Shown one piece after another: positions 9,357-17,574 of a DNA stretch of 57,668 bases; positions within the stretch are counted from its first letter, which is position 1; every line of letters starts with the position of its first letter. The notes beneath the pieces were generated by a model that ran no database searches, was not told the origin of the DNA, and saw nothing but the letters and a program-made list of their open reading frames with translations. A program made the translations under genes and the position numbers. Source of the DNA: an uncultured Chlorobiota bacterium (GTDB lineage: Bacteria; Bacteroidota; Bacteroidia; Bacteroidales; JAADGE01). The stretch covers positions 1 to 57,668 of the forward strand of contig CAMZKV010000007.1 of assembly GCA_947311445.1 (NCBI GenBank), read 5' to 3'.

Positions 9357-10877
9357 TTGTTTATTAGAAAAGTACATAAGTTAAACAAACTGAAAAAAAA
9401 AGCCCTTATATTATTTATCTTATCTGCTAGTATATTTTCTGCAAACTCTCAAATTGTTGAAGTCCCTTATGTTGAATATGTAACAGTAAACCATTTAACA
9501 GGAAAACCTGTTATTAAATGGTCTGTAAATAATTCTACCTTAATTTCGGGATATATAATTAAAAGAAAAATATATTCTTGTCCCGGTTATAGCTCAAATT
9601 GGCATAATATAAAAATAATTGATAATTCAAGCCAAACAATATATGAAGATAACTCGTTTGTTTGTGAAGCAATGCCCAATATTAGGAAGGAAAAGTATAT
9701 TATTAGAGCATTCAAAATAACTGGAAACGACACACTTAAAAGCTCTATTAGTGAAATTCATGAAACAATTTTTTTAGAAGCCCAATATGATTTTTGCAAA
9801 AAAGCAAACAGGCTTATTTGGAATAATTATTTAGCATGGGAGGGCAATTTTAATTCTTACGAAATATATGCATATGATTTTATTTCAGGATACATTAAAA
9901 TAGGAAACACTAATTACAATGACACAACATTTATTCATTTAAATGTTGATTATAATAAAAATTATAAATACTATATAAAAGCAATAAAAAATTCCGGAAC
10001 AGAATCCGTTTCAAATATTCAGACTGTTTTTACGCAAGATATTAATAGACCAAGTTTTTTAAAAACTGACTCACTAATAGTTAATAACAAAATTAATCTT
10101 TGGTATAGTGTTGACCCTGATTCAGATACAAAAAGATACATCCTATATAAATCGTCTGATATTAATGAAGTTTATGATTCAATAGCTGGTATTAATAATA
10201 AAGATAATTTAATTTCAGCAACTTTTACAGATGATTATAACAAAAAAAGAAACTATTACTATTTATCTGCCATTGATTATTGTGGAGATGAAATAATGAA
10301 ATCTAATATTGTTAGCAATATTGTTTTGGATGTTAAAAAAGAAGTTGGAAATCAAAAAATAAACAATCTTAAATGGCAAGGAGAATTAAATACTGAATAT
10401 TTAATTACAAGATGTGAAAAAGATAAAACAAATTGTTCTATAATTAATTCAATATATGGATTATCTTATTCGGACAATATACAAAATGAATTTGAAAATC
10501 AGTTTAAGAAAACAACAGAAGGAATATTTTGTTATTATATAGTTTCTGAAAACGAAAACCTAAAAAACCTGTCAAATACAGATTGTGTAATTTATGATGA
10601 AACAATTTTTTTAGCAAATGCCTTCAACCCAAATAGTAGAATTGAAGAAAATAGAATTTTTAAACCAAAAATTGCTTTTATTTCCAATTATGAACTGACT
10701 ATATACGGAAACTTCGGAAATATTATTTTTCAAACAAATAATCCTAATTATGGATGGAACGGAAAACTACTCAGTGGAAAACTTGCCCCAAGAGCTTCTT
10801 ATCTTTATTTTATAAATTATACAAATTCAAAAGGAAAAAAAATATCAAAAAAAGGATATGTTTCACTTGTTTATTGA
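9357..10877 (+). CDS. Secreted protein with T9SS type B (gliding-motility-type) C-terminal domain
   Basis: Predicted extracellular or surface protein of 506 residues. The basic N-terminus KLNKLKKKA and a hydrophobic stretch ending ASIFSANSQ form a signal peptide. The middle (about 35-400) looks like several fibronectin-III-like beta domains, with recurrent patterns such as YEIYAYD and YILYKSS. The last ~90 residues (NAFNPNS ... YGNFGNIIFQT ... YGWNGK ... GYVSLVY) match the T9SS type B / CHU_C sorting domain. The track start is a TTG and no ATG precedes the signal peptide, so the exact start is uncertain. The stop lies one base from the convergent DUF819 stop. The specific role is unknown. Confidence 0.8.
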   Translation: MFIRKVHKLNKLKKKALILFILSASIFSANSQIVEVPYVEYVTVNHLTGKPVIKWSVNNSTLISGYIIKRKIYSCPGYSSNWHNIKIIDNSSQTIYEDNSFVCEAMPNIRKEKYIIRAFKITGNDTLKSSISEIHETIFLEAQYDFCKKANRLIWNNYLAWEGNFNSYEIYAYDFISGYIKIGNTNYNDTTFIHLNVDYNKNYKYYIKAIKNSGTESVSNIQTVFTQDINRPSFLKTDSLIVNNKINLWYSVDPDSDTKRYILYKSSDINEVYDSIAGINNKDNLISATFTDDYNKKRNYYYLSAIDYCGDEIMKSNIVSNIVLDVKKEVGNQKINNLKWQGELNTEYLITRCEKDKTNCSIINSIYGLSYSDNIQNEFENQFKKTTEGIFCYYIVSENENLKNLSNTDCVIYDETIFLANAFNPNSRIEENRIFKPKIAFISNYELTIYGNFGNIIFQTNNPNYGWNGKLLSGKLAPRASYLYFINYTNSKGKKISKKGYVSLVY

Positions 10878-10878
10878 C

Positions 10879-12018
10879 TTATTTTAAGGCATAAGCAATC
10901 ATAATTCCCAAATAATTTCCCAAAGCATAACCGATAATTCCAATAGTGAGTCCGGAAATTATTATTTCCTTGTTTTTTAACTTTGCAGCAACAACAGGGA
11001 CAAAAGGTGGCGAAAATATTAAAGAAGTCATTGTTATTATAGTTGTGTCAACATCAATTTTAAATATTGCAGAAAATAAAAAAGTTAAAAATGTAATTCC
11101 AAAAACTACATATACAACATATAAAAATATTTTCGGTGAAATATTACTTATAGTTGTTAAATCTCCCATTGAAGCAACAACTAAACTAAAAATAAGAATA
11201 AAATATATTCCAATATGAAAAGTTTTAGGGATTTTATTTATTCTTGGAACCAATGCAAGTAATATCCCTAAACTTGTAATGGCTAAAATAGCAACAACAG
11301 TTGAAAAATCTTTTGGAACTAACATACTTATTCCTCCGCCTGTTGCAACAATGAGAATTGAAAGCCCAATTCCTTTCAGTATATTAGGTGTGTTTTTCTT
11401 AGTTAAAATATCATCAAAAGACTCTAATTCAGCAATGATTTTATCTTGTTTTTCATTGTCTGTTTTAAAATTAGATTTGAATTCAGGGAGAAATAGTAAG
11501 CCAAATTTTTTAAAAACAGATAATGCTAAAATTATAAAAACCGTACAAACCAGCATATCATATGTGTGAGTAATTATAAAAAGGTCAGAATCTACATTTA
11601 AAGCTGTTTTTATTGCTGCCATATTTGGTGTTCCTCCTGTATATACTCCTGTAAGTAAACCTGCAACTTGCCATCCATCTGCAACATCACCCATGAAAAT
11701 ATAAAACCCGGAAACAACAGTTATGATAACAGCAATTGCAACTAATAATCCTGACAACATTGTTTTTCCGGCAATTTTTAACCATTGCCTCACATTTGTT
11801 GAAAATAATAAAAGAGGAATGGCTAGTAAAACAGAGATCTCAGAAAATTTTTCTTGAACTTCTTTAACTCCCTCAGGCATAATTCCACTATTCCCAATAA
11901 CAAGTCCAAAAAAGTAAGCAATTAAAACTGCTCCAATTTTATTCATTGCCGAAAACTTATGTGTAATAAATAAAATAACTGCCGGAAAGAGTAAATAAAA
12001 AAGTATTAAGATTATCAT
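10879..12018 (-). CDS. DUF819 family integral membrane protein
   Basis: Polytopic inner-membrane protein with about ten hydrophobic segments. DUF819 (YjcL-like) proteins resemble transporters, but no substrate is established. Recognisable features are AYFFGLVIGNSG, the glycine-rich TGVYTGGTPNMAAIKTAL, and a second repeat-like half with ILIVATGGGISML. I prefer the ATG at 12018 (MIILILFYLL) over the TTG at 12060, because the membrane segment begins there and family members start at this point. It follows the GNAT-like gene on the same strand by 53 bases and may be co-transcribed with it. Confidence 0.82.
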   Translation of the reverse strand: MIILILFYLLFPAVILFITHKFSAMNKIGAVLIAYFFGLVIGNSGIMPEGVKEVQEKFSEISVLLAIPLLLFSTNVRQWLKIAGKTMLSGLLVAIAVIITVVSGFYIFMGDVADGWQVAGLLTGVYTGGTPNMAAIKTALNVDSDLFIITHTYDMLVCTVFIILALSVFKKFGLLFLPEFKSNFKTDNEKQDKIIAELESFDDILTKKNTPNILKGIGLSILIVATGGGISMLVPKDFSTVVAILAITSLGILLALVPRINKIPKTFHIGIYFILIFSLVVASMGDLTTISNISPKIFLYVVYVVFGITFLTFLFSAIFKIDVDTTIITMTSLIFSPPFVPVVAAKLKNKEIIISGLTIGIIGYALGNYLGIMIAYALK

Positions 12019-12071
12019 ATTTTTAATATTTAGATTTACTAATGCTTTAAGAGTTAGCAAAATTCTAGTTC

Positions 12072-13241
12072 CTACGACTCCTTGAGACTTGCCCGTTCAA
12101 AAGTTTTTTCTCTATCAAACAAATATCTGTAAGTAGAAAATTGTCTGTATAAATTTGTTCCTAAATTTTCACAAACTTTTATCATTTTAGGATTAAAATC
12201 ACCAATCCAAGTTAAAATTGTATCTCTATATTTGTTCATCGGAACAAGCATTTCTCCTGCTAATTTTATCATTGCACCTTCAACTCCCTTTCCATGAAAA
12301 TCATGGGCAACACCAAAAACCAAACCGTACATCGTGTTTGGAGGATTAATATTTTTCTTCCACAAAAAAATTAACTTGCCAATCAAGTTCATTTTTCCGT
12401 TAACATATTTAAAAATCTGATTTAATTCAGGAATATTTACAAACATTCCAATTGGTCTGTTATCATAATATGCGAAAAATATAATATCAGGGTTAATAAC
12501 TGCTTTCATAGAATTTAAAAGTTTTTCTGCAAAAGAAAGTTCCATTTCTTTGAAGTTGTCTCTTGTATGCCCCCAACCATCATTATAAACATTAATAAAA
12601 TCCTGTGCAACTTGTTTCAATTTCATCCCTCTAATATTTTTGAACTCAAATTTAGGGTCGTTTCTTAAATCCTTCGATTTATTAACTAAAACATCTGGAA
12701 TAGGGTCGTTAACTAATCTTTGATACATAAATTGATTGTAAAAAACCTTGAACCCATATGTCTCGAATAGTTTAATATAATATTCCGGATTATAATTCAT
12801 TGCATAAGTATTTGGGTCTGTGAAGTTCTTCACAAGCAAACCCCAAAATTGATCACGTTCACCAAAGTTTATTGGACCATCCATTGCCTCAACTTTGTTT
12901 TTTTGAAACCAAAACTTTGCTGTATCAAATAATAAGTCTGCAGCTTCCTGATTGTTAATACATTCAAAATAGCCAATTCCTCCGGTTAATTGTTTGTATT
13001 TTTTTGAATATTTAGGATGAAGCCATGCAGCAATTCTACCAACTAATTTCTCAGAGTTGTCATATAAAACCCATCGTTTTGCATTTAATCCGTCAAAATT
13101 ATTATTAAATTTTCTATGAAATTTTTTTTCAATATCACTTTCGATGTGAGGAATCCAATTTGAATCATCTTTATATATAATTTTTGGAACTTTGTGAAAC
13201 TCTTTTATTGAGAAATTATCAGAAACTTCTTTTATTTTCAT
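12072..13241 (-). CDS. GNAT-like protein of the YghO type
   Basis: About 389 residues, found widely in Bacteroidota with no assigned substrate. The hallmark is GPINFGERDQFWGLLV near residue 130, followed by AMNYNPEYYIKLFETYGF. The C-terminal half resembles an N-acetyltransferase fold (FFAYYDNRPIGMFVNIPE; later GVAHDFHGKGVEGAMI, where the acetyl-CoA loop would lie). The ATG at 13241 (MKIKEV) is preferred over the upstream track start at 13277, as homologues begin this way. The enzymatic activity is not known; acyltransferase is inference from the fold. Confidence 0.75.
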   Translation of the reverse strand: MKIKEVSDNFSIKEFHKVPKIIYKDDSNWIPHIESDIEKKFHRKFNNNFDGLNAKRWVLYDNSEKLVGRIAAWLHPKYSKKYKQLTGGIGYFECINNQEAADLLFDTAKFWFQKNKVEAMDGPINFGERDQFWGLLVKNFTDPNTYAMNYNPEYYIKLFETYGFKVFYNQFMYQRLVNDPIPDVLVNKSKDLRNDPKFEFKNIRGMKLKQVAQDFINVYNDGWGHTRDNFKEMELSFAEKLLNSMKAVINPDIIFFAYYDNRPIGMFVNIPELNQIFKYVNGKMNLIGKLIFLWKKNINPPNTMYGLVFGVAHDFHGKGVEGAMIKLAGEMLVPMNKYRDTILTWIGDFNPKMIKVCENLGTNLYRQFSTYRYLFDREKTFERASLKES

Positions 13242-13430
13242 ATTTACAATTATAATAACTTTGTTGAATACTACCAAAAAATGTTATAAAACCATAAAGG
13301 AAACTCAAACTTCGTTAGTTTTGTTAGAAGTATTAAATATCTTGAATCCTTAAACGTTAGATAAGACAAATAGTAATACTTTTATTAAATAAAAACATCT
13401 AAATTTTACCAATAATTAAGTTAAATTTAT

Positions 13431-13438
13431 TACTTTTG
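13431..13438 (+). promoter_or_regulatory. -7 promoter box of the 2-oxoacid:ferredoxin oxidoreductase operon
   Basis: TACTTTTG matches TAnnTTTG and leaves a leader of about 65 bases before the first gene. There is no clear -33 TTTG. Confidence 0.6.
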
Positions 13439-13503
13439 AAAACTCTTAAAAAATAAAGTAAAAGTAATATCTAATTTAAAAATGTTAAAAAAATATATAA
13501 ATT

Positions 13504-13743
13504 ATGGCAAAAATTAAAGGAGCAATAGTAGTTGATACAGAACGTTGCAAGGGATGTAATCTTTGCGTTGTTGCTTGTCCTACAGATGTTATTGCCTTAA
13601 ACAAATTAGTAAATGGAAAAGGATTTAATCCTGCATTTCCTGAAAATCATGGAGCATGTATTGCTTGCATGAGTTGTTCATTGGTTTGTCCCGATATGTG
13701 CATAACAGTGTACAGATACAAACCTCAAAAAGAAACAGTTTAA
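13504..13743 (+). CDS. 2-oxoacid:ferredoxin oxidoreductase, delta subunit (2x[4Fe-4S] ferredoxin)
   Basis: A 79-residue two-cluster ferredoxin subunit that relays electrons from the TPP site of the oxidoreductase to external ferredoxin. The two cluster motifs are plain: CKGCNLCVVACP near residue 14 and CIACMSCSLVCP near residue 51. It is the first gene of a four-gene unit in the order delta, alpha, beta, gamma. Its stop is 17 bases before the alpha start. The gene set is usually annotated as VOR (2-ketoisovalerate) or KOR (2-oxoglutarate), and the sequence alone does not settle the substrate. Confidence 0.9.
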   Translation: MAKIKGAIVVDTERCKGCNLCVVACPTDVIALNKLVNGKGFNPAFPENHGACIACMSCSLVCPDMCITVYRYKPQKETV

Positions 13744-13760
13744 CTAAATTTAAACAGAGA

Positions 13761-14840
13761 ATGGAAGAAATAAAATTAATGAAAGGTAATGAAGCATTTG
13801 CCGAAGCAGTTATAAGAGAAGGAGTTGATGCTTATTTTGGTTATCCTATTACTCCTCAATCAGAAGTTATTGAATATCTAATGCTTGAAGAACCATATAA
13901 AAGAACAGGAATGGTTGTGCTTCAAGCAGAAAGTGAAATTGGTGCAATCCATATGGTTTATGGTGCAGCTGGTGCTGGAAAAAAAGCAGTAACTTCATCG
14001 TCAAGCCCCGGTATTAGTCTTAAACAAGAAGGAATATCATATATGGCAGGTTCAGAATTGCCATGTGTAATGCTAAATGTTGTAAGAGGTGGCCCCGGAT
14101 TAGGAACTATACAGCCTTCTCAAGCAGATTATTTTCAAACTGTAAAAGGTGGCGGACATGGAGATTATAAATTAATTGTACTTGCTCCTGCATCAGTTCA
14201 AGAAATGGCTGATTTTGTAGAAGACGGTTTTAAAATGGCATTCAAATACAGAACACCTGTAATGTTACTTTCAGACGGATTAATTGGACAAATGATGGAA
14301 AAGGTTCAACTTAAACCTCAAAAAGCAAGATTGTCAAACGAAGAAATTAGAGAAAAATACGGCTCTTGGGCAACAATTGGTCATAAACCGGAAGAACGAA
14401 CAATTATAACTTCATTAGAATTAAAATCTGAAAGACAAGAAAAACACAATCATAAATTACAAGCAAAATACAGAGAAATTGAAAAGAAAGAAGTAAGACT
14501 TGAAAAATTTAATTGTGAAAATGCTGATTATCTATTGGTTGCATATGGTTCGAGTGCAAGAATTTGCCAAAAAACAATTCAGTTAGGTAAAGAAAAAGGA
14601 ATAAACATCGGTTTAATAAGACCTATTACACTTTGGCCTTTTCCATCAGATGAAATCAATAAAGCTGCTGATAAAGTAAAAGGTGTTTTGTCAGTTGAAT
14701 TAAGTGCAGGACAAATGGTTGATGATGTAAGATTAGCCGTTAACGGAAAAGTTCCTGTTGAGCATTATGGACGGTTTGGAGGAATGATACATTCTCCTGA
14801 TGAAGTACTTGAAGCATTAGAGAAAAATTTTATTAAATAA
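13761..14840 (+). CDS. vorB: 2-oxoacid:ferredoxin oxidoreductase, alpha subunit (VorB/KorA-like)
   Basis: Catalyses, with the beta subunit, oxidative decarboxylation of a 2-oxoacid to the acyl-CoA with ferredoxin reduction. The 359-residue pyrimidine-binding subunit starts MEEIKLMKGNEAFAEA and contains YFGYPITPQSEV and VTSSSSPGISLKQEGISY, closest to subunits annotated VorB. The true start is the ATG at 13761. The track ORF beginning at 13656 overlaps the ferredoxin gene out of frame and is rejected. The gene is followed by a 105-base spacer full of AACAATG-type repeats before beta. Confidence in the family is high; the substrate could be 2-ketoisovalerate, 2-oxoglutarate or a related acid. 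Confidence 0.92.
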   Translation: MEEIKLMKGNEAFAEAVIREGVDAYFGYPITPQSEVIEYLMLEEPYKRTGMVVLQAESEIGAIHMVYGAAGAGKKAVTSSSSPGISLKQEGISYMAGSELPCVMLNVVRGGPGLGTIQPSQADYFQTVKGGGHGDYKLIVLAPASVQEMADFVEDGFKMAFKYRTPVMLLSDGLIGQMMEKVQLKPQKARLSNEEIREKYGSWATIGHKPEERTIITSLELKSERQEKHNHKLQAKYREIEKKEVRLEKFNCENADYLLVAYGSSARICQKTIQLGKEKGINIGLIRPITLWPFPSDEINKAADKVKGVLSVELSAGQMVDDVRLAVNGKVPVEHYGRFGGMIHSPDEVLEALEKNFIK

Positions 14841-14945
14841 CATTGTTAAATATTGTTACATTTTTTAATGTTTTTGTAATTTTAACAATGCAATAATTTT
14901 AACAATGCAACAATTTAACAGTGCAACAATTTAACAATAAAAATT
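14841..14945 (+). repeat. AACAATGCAACAATTTAAC-type degenerate repeat spacer
   Basis: The 105-base gap between the alpha and beta genes is built from imperfect direct repeats of TTTAACAATGCAACAA, with at least four units between 14880 and 14940. A related inverted stretch (TTGTTAAATATTGTTAC) lies near 14843. It splits an otherwise tight operon. Confidence 0.75.
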
Positions 14946-15716
14946 ATGTCAGAAAATATAACACCCGAAGAAATAATAAAAAAAGGAACATTAGTTTTTG
15001 AGAAAACAAAGTTAATGACCGATGCACACTTATCTTATTGCCCAGGCTGTGGACATGGTGTAGCACACAGAATTACTATGGAAGTTCTTGAAGAAATGGG
15101 AGTAGGCGACCAAGCCATTGGAATTGCTCCTGTAGGATGTTCAGTTTTAGCATATGATTTTATGAATATTGATATGCAACAAGCTGCACATGGAAGAGCT
15201 CCTGCCGTAGCAACAGGAATAAAAAGATTATATCCTGAAAAATATGTTTTTACTTACCAAGGCGATGGCGATTTAGCTGCAATTGGAACAAATGAAACAA
15301 TTCACGCATGCAACAGAGGAGAAAATATTGTAATAATTTTCGTAAATAACGGTATTTACGGAATGACAGGTGGACAAATGGCACCAACAACTCTTGAAGG
15401 GATGGTTTCATCAACTTCACCTTATGGTAGAGATTTGGGAATGACTGGTCATCCTATAAAAATAACAGAAATGTTAGCAATGTTGCCGGGAGTTTGCTAT
15501 GCAACTCGTCATGCGGTTCATAAACCTGGTTTAGTTAGAAAAACTAAAAAAGCAATTAAAAAAGCATTTGAAAACCAAAGAGATAAAAAAGGAACATCAA
15601 TTATAGAAATAGTTTCAAATTGTAACTCGGGTTGGAAAATGACTCCTGTTAAATCTAATGAATGGTTAGAAGAAAATATGCTTCCTGTATTTCCGCTTGG
15701 AGATATAAAAGGATAG
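14946..15716 (+). CDS. 2-oxoacid:ferredoxin oxidoreductase, beta subunit (TPP-binding)
   Basis: The 256-residue TPP- and [4Fe-4S]-binding subunit of the OFOR complex. The cluster cysteines start with YCPGCGHG near residue 31, followed by GCSVLAYDF. The TPP/Mg2+ signature is GDGDLAAIG near residue 105, with NNGIYGMTGGQ completing it. It acts with the alpha, gamma and delta subunits in the cytoplasm to make acyl-CoA and reduced ferredoxin, a mark of anaerobic or ferredoxin-linked metabolism. Start ATG at 14946, just after the repeat spacer. Confidence 0.93.
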   Translation: MSENITPEEIIKKGTLVFEKTKLMTDAHLSYCPGCGHGVAHRITMEVLEEMGVGDQAIGIAPVGCSVLAYDFMNIDMQQAAHGRAPAVATGIKRLYPEKYVFTYQGDGDLAAIGTNETIHACNRGENIVIIFVNNGIYGMTGGQMAPTTLEGMVSSTSPYGRDLGMTGHPIKITEMLAMLPGVCYATRHAVHKPGLVRKTKKAIKKAFENQRDKKGTSIIEIVSNCNSGWKMTPVKSNEWLEENMLPVFPLGDIKG

Positions 15717-15758
15717 TAATACTTCAAATCAGAATTACAAATCTCAAATTTAAAAAAA

Positions 15759-16304
15759 ATGACAGAAGAAATAATTATAGCAGGTTTTGGAGGGCAAGGT
15801 GTTCTTTCAATGGGGAAAATACTTGCCTATTCAGGAATTATGCAAGATCAAGAAGTAAGTTGGATGCCATCTTATGGACCCGAAATGAGGGGAGGAACTG
15901 CTAATGTAACAGTAATATTAAGCGATGAGAAAATAAGTTCTCCGGTATTAAGAAATTTTGATACAGCAATAGTTTTAAATCAGCCTTCAATGAATAAATT
16001 TGAAGAAACTGTTAAACCCGGAGGGATTTTATTATATGATCCAAATGGAATTCTCCATCCTCCAACAAGAAAAGATATAAGAATATATAAAATTGAAGGA
16101 GCATTAGAAGCATCAAGAATGAAAAGTTCTAAAACTTTTAATATGATTGTTTTAGGAGCATATTTAAAAATTAATCCTGTTGTTAAAATGGAGAATGTAC
16201 TCAAAGGTCTGAAAAAATCATTGCCTGAAAGACATCATCACCTAATTCCACTTAATGAAGAAGCAATTAAGGTTGGATTAGAAAAAGTTGAAAAAGTTTC
16301 ATAA
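15759..16304 (+). CDS. 2-oxoacid:ferredoxin oxidoreductase, gamma subunit
   Basis: A 181-residue gamma subunit that closes the complex. It has the expected N-terminus EIIIAGFGGQGVLSMGKIL and the motif SYGPEMRGGTANV near residue 38. It lies 42 bases after beta, is the last gene of the operon, and is followed by a hairpin terminator. Together the four genes encode a full alpha-beta-gamma-delta enzyme. Confidence 0.92.
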   Translation: MTEEIIIAGFGGQGVLSMGKILAYSGIMQDQEVSWMPSYGPEMRGGTANVTVILSDEKISSPVLRNFDTAIVLNQPSMNKFEETVKPGGILLYDPNGILHPPTRKDIRIYKIEGALEASRMKSSKTFNMIVLGAYLKINPVVKMENVLKGLKKSLPERHHHLIPLNEEAIKVGLEKVEKVS

Positions 16305-16315
16305 TTTAAAATTAT

Positions 16316-16342
16316 ATAGACCTGCAATTTGCGGGTCTTTTT
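16316..16342 (+). terminator. Terminator of the 2-oxoacid:ferredoxin oxidoreductase operon
   Basis: The 8-bp stem AGACCTGC/GCGGGTCT (one G-U) with loop AATTT is followed by five T. Confidence 0.85.
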
Positions 16343-16429
16343 ATCAAACCAAAATTGCATTTTCTTAAATTTTATTATAAATTTTAGCAAAAATATATAT
16401 CTTTAACAAAATTTTAAACACATTTTATC

Positions 16430-17107
16430 ATGATGTTCGGATATATCATCTTCGGTGCCATAGCTTTACTTGGAGGGCTTGTTCAAAGAAAACTGAAAAG
16501 TAAGTTTAAAAAATACTCACAAATTGCATTACAAAATGGATTGTCGGGAAAAGAAATTGCAGAAAAAATGTTAGCTGACCATGGAATAACAGATGTTCAA
16601 GTTATTTCTGTACGAGGGAAATTAACAGACCATTACAATCCTAAAAATAAAACTGTAAATTTAAGTGAAGTTGTTTTTCATCAAAGAAATGCTTCTGCGG
16701 CAGCTGTTGCAGCACATGAGTGCGGACATGCAATACAACACGCAACTGCATATTCTTGGTTGCAGTTTCGTTCCAAAATGGTTCCTACCGTTAATGTAAC
16801 AGGAAGATTGGCACAATTTATAATCATGGGAGGAATTCTTGCAATTAATGTTTTTCCTCAATTATTATTGCTTGGAATTGCATTCTTTGCTGTATCAGTT
16901 GTGTTCACTTTTGTTACACTACCGGTTGAGTATGATGCAAGCAAAAGAGCTTTAGCATGGTTGGAAAATGAAAGGATGCTAACTCCACAAGAACATGATG
17001 GGGCAGAAGATGCACTTAAATGGGCAGCTAGAACCTATGTTGTTGCAGCACTAGGTGCTTTAACTACATTACTTTATTATGTTATGATTTTTCTGAGAAG
17101 AAGATAG
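16430..17107 (+). CDS. Membrane-bound zinc metallopeptidase (Zn_peptidase_2 family)
   Basis: A 225-residue protein with a hydrophobic N-terminus (YIIFGAIALLGGLV), a catalytic HECGH motif in AAHECGHAIQHA near residue 100, and two to three hydrophobic segments in the C-terminal half (MGGILAINVFPQLLLLGIAFF; VVAALGALTTLLYYVMIFL). The domain matches the neutral zinc metallopeptidase family (pfam04298). Substrates are unknown; membrane-protein quality control is a reasonable guess only. Two ATG codons are adjacent at the start. Stand-alone gene. A weak CTGATA...TATCAG hairpin just downstream may end transcription. Confidence 0.88.
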   Translation: MMFGYIIFGAIALLGGLVQRKLKSKFKKYSQIALQNGLSGKEIAEKMLADHGITDVQVISVRGKLTDHYNPKNKTVNLSEVVFHQRNASAAAVAAHECGHAIQHATAYSWLQFRSKMVPTVNVTGRLAQFIIMGGILAINVFPQLLLLGIAFFAVSVVFTFVTLPVEYDASKRALAWLENERMLTPQEHDGAEDALKWAARTYVVAALGALTTLLYYVMIFLRRR

Positions 17108-17231
17108 TTGCTGATATTATTTTAAAACATTCTAATGTGTTCATTATCAGTTTATTATAAATATTATTTTCAATATAACTATTGAGCATATAATTTAAAA
17201 ACTTATTTATTTATTTAAAATGATATATTTT

Positions 17232-17261
17232 TTTGTAAAGAATAAAAAAATAATAACTTTG
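17232..17261 (+). promoter_or_regulatory. Promoter of rpmH
   Basis: TTTG (17232-17235), 18 bases, then TAACTTTG (17254-17261). The next bases GCAATCCGAAAAAT are identical to those after the promoter of tRNA-Arg(TCT). Confidence 0.82.
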
Positions 17262-17325
17262 CAATCCGAAAAATAATAAGAATAAAAACAAAAAAATCCT
17301 TAAAGGATATTAAAAATAAAGAAAG

Positions 17326-17484
17326 ATGAAAAGAACGTTTCAACCTTCAAAAAGAAAAAGAAAGAATAAATTAGGATTCAGAGAAAGAATGGCAACCGTT
17401 AGTGGAAGAAATATTTTGAAAAGAAGACGCAGAAAAGGGAGATCTAAATTATCAGTTTCAGATGAATTGCGTTATAAATCATAA
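17326..17484 (+). CDS. rpmH: 50S ribosomal protein L34
   Basis: A 52-residue ORF too short for the supplied track. The translation begins [22 protein letters not shown] and continues with the arginine-rich [23 protein letters not shown], an unmistakable L34 with the longer C-terminus seen in Bacteroidota. It is a structural protein of the large ribosomal subunit near the peptide exit region. It is preceded by a near-consensus promoter and followed by a strong terminator, so it is monocistronic. The usual neighbour rnpA is not adjacent. Confidence 0.97.
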   Translation: MKRTFQPSKRKRKNKLGFRERMATVSGRNILKRRRRKGRSKLSVSDELRYKS

Positions 17485-17523
17485 TTTTATTTTAATTTAG
17501 AAAGTAAAATACTAATATTATAC

Positions 17524-17553
17524 ACCCTCGATTTTGTCAATCGAGGGTTTTTT
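17524..17553 (+). terminator. Rho-independent terminator of rpmH
   Basis: The perfect 9-bp stem CCCTCGATT/AATCGAGGG with loop TTGTC is followed by six T. Confidence 0.93.
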
Positions 17554-17574
17554 GTTTAGCATTATAAAAAAAAG

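Noticed and set aside
13656-13760. Upstream extension of the alpha subunit ORF
   Set aside because: This part overlaps the ferredoxin gene in another frame. Family members begin at MEEIKLMKGNEA, i.e. at 13761.
14841-14945. Repeat-rich spacer considered as an integration site or CRISPR remnant
   Set aside because: Units are short, degenerate and adjacent, without unique spacers or nearby cas or integrase genes.
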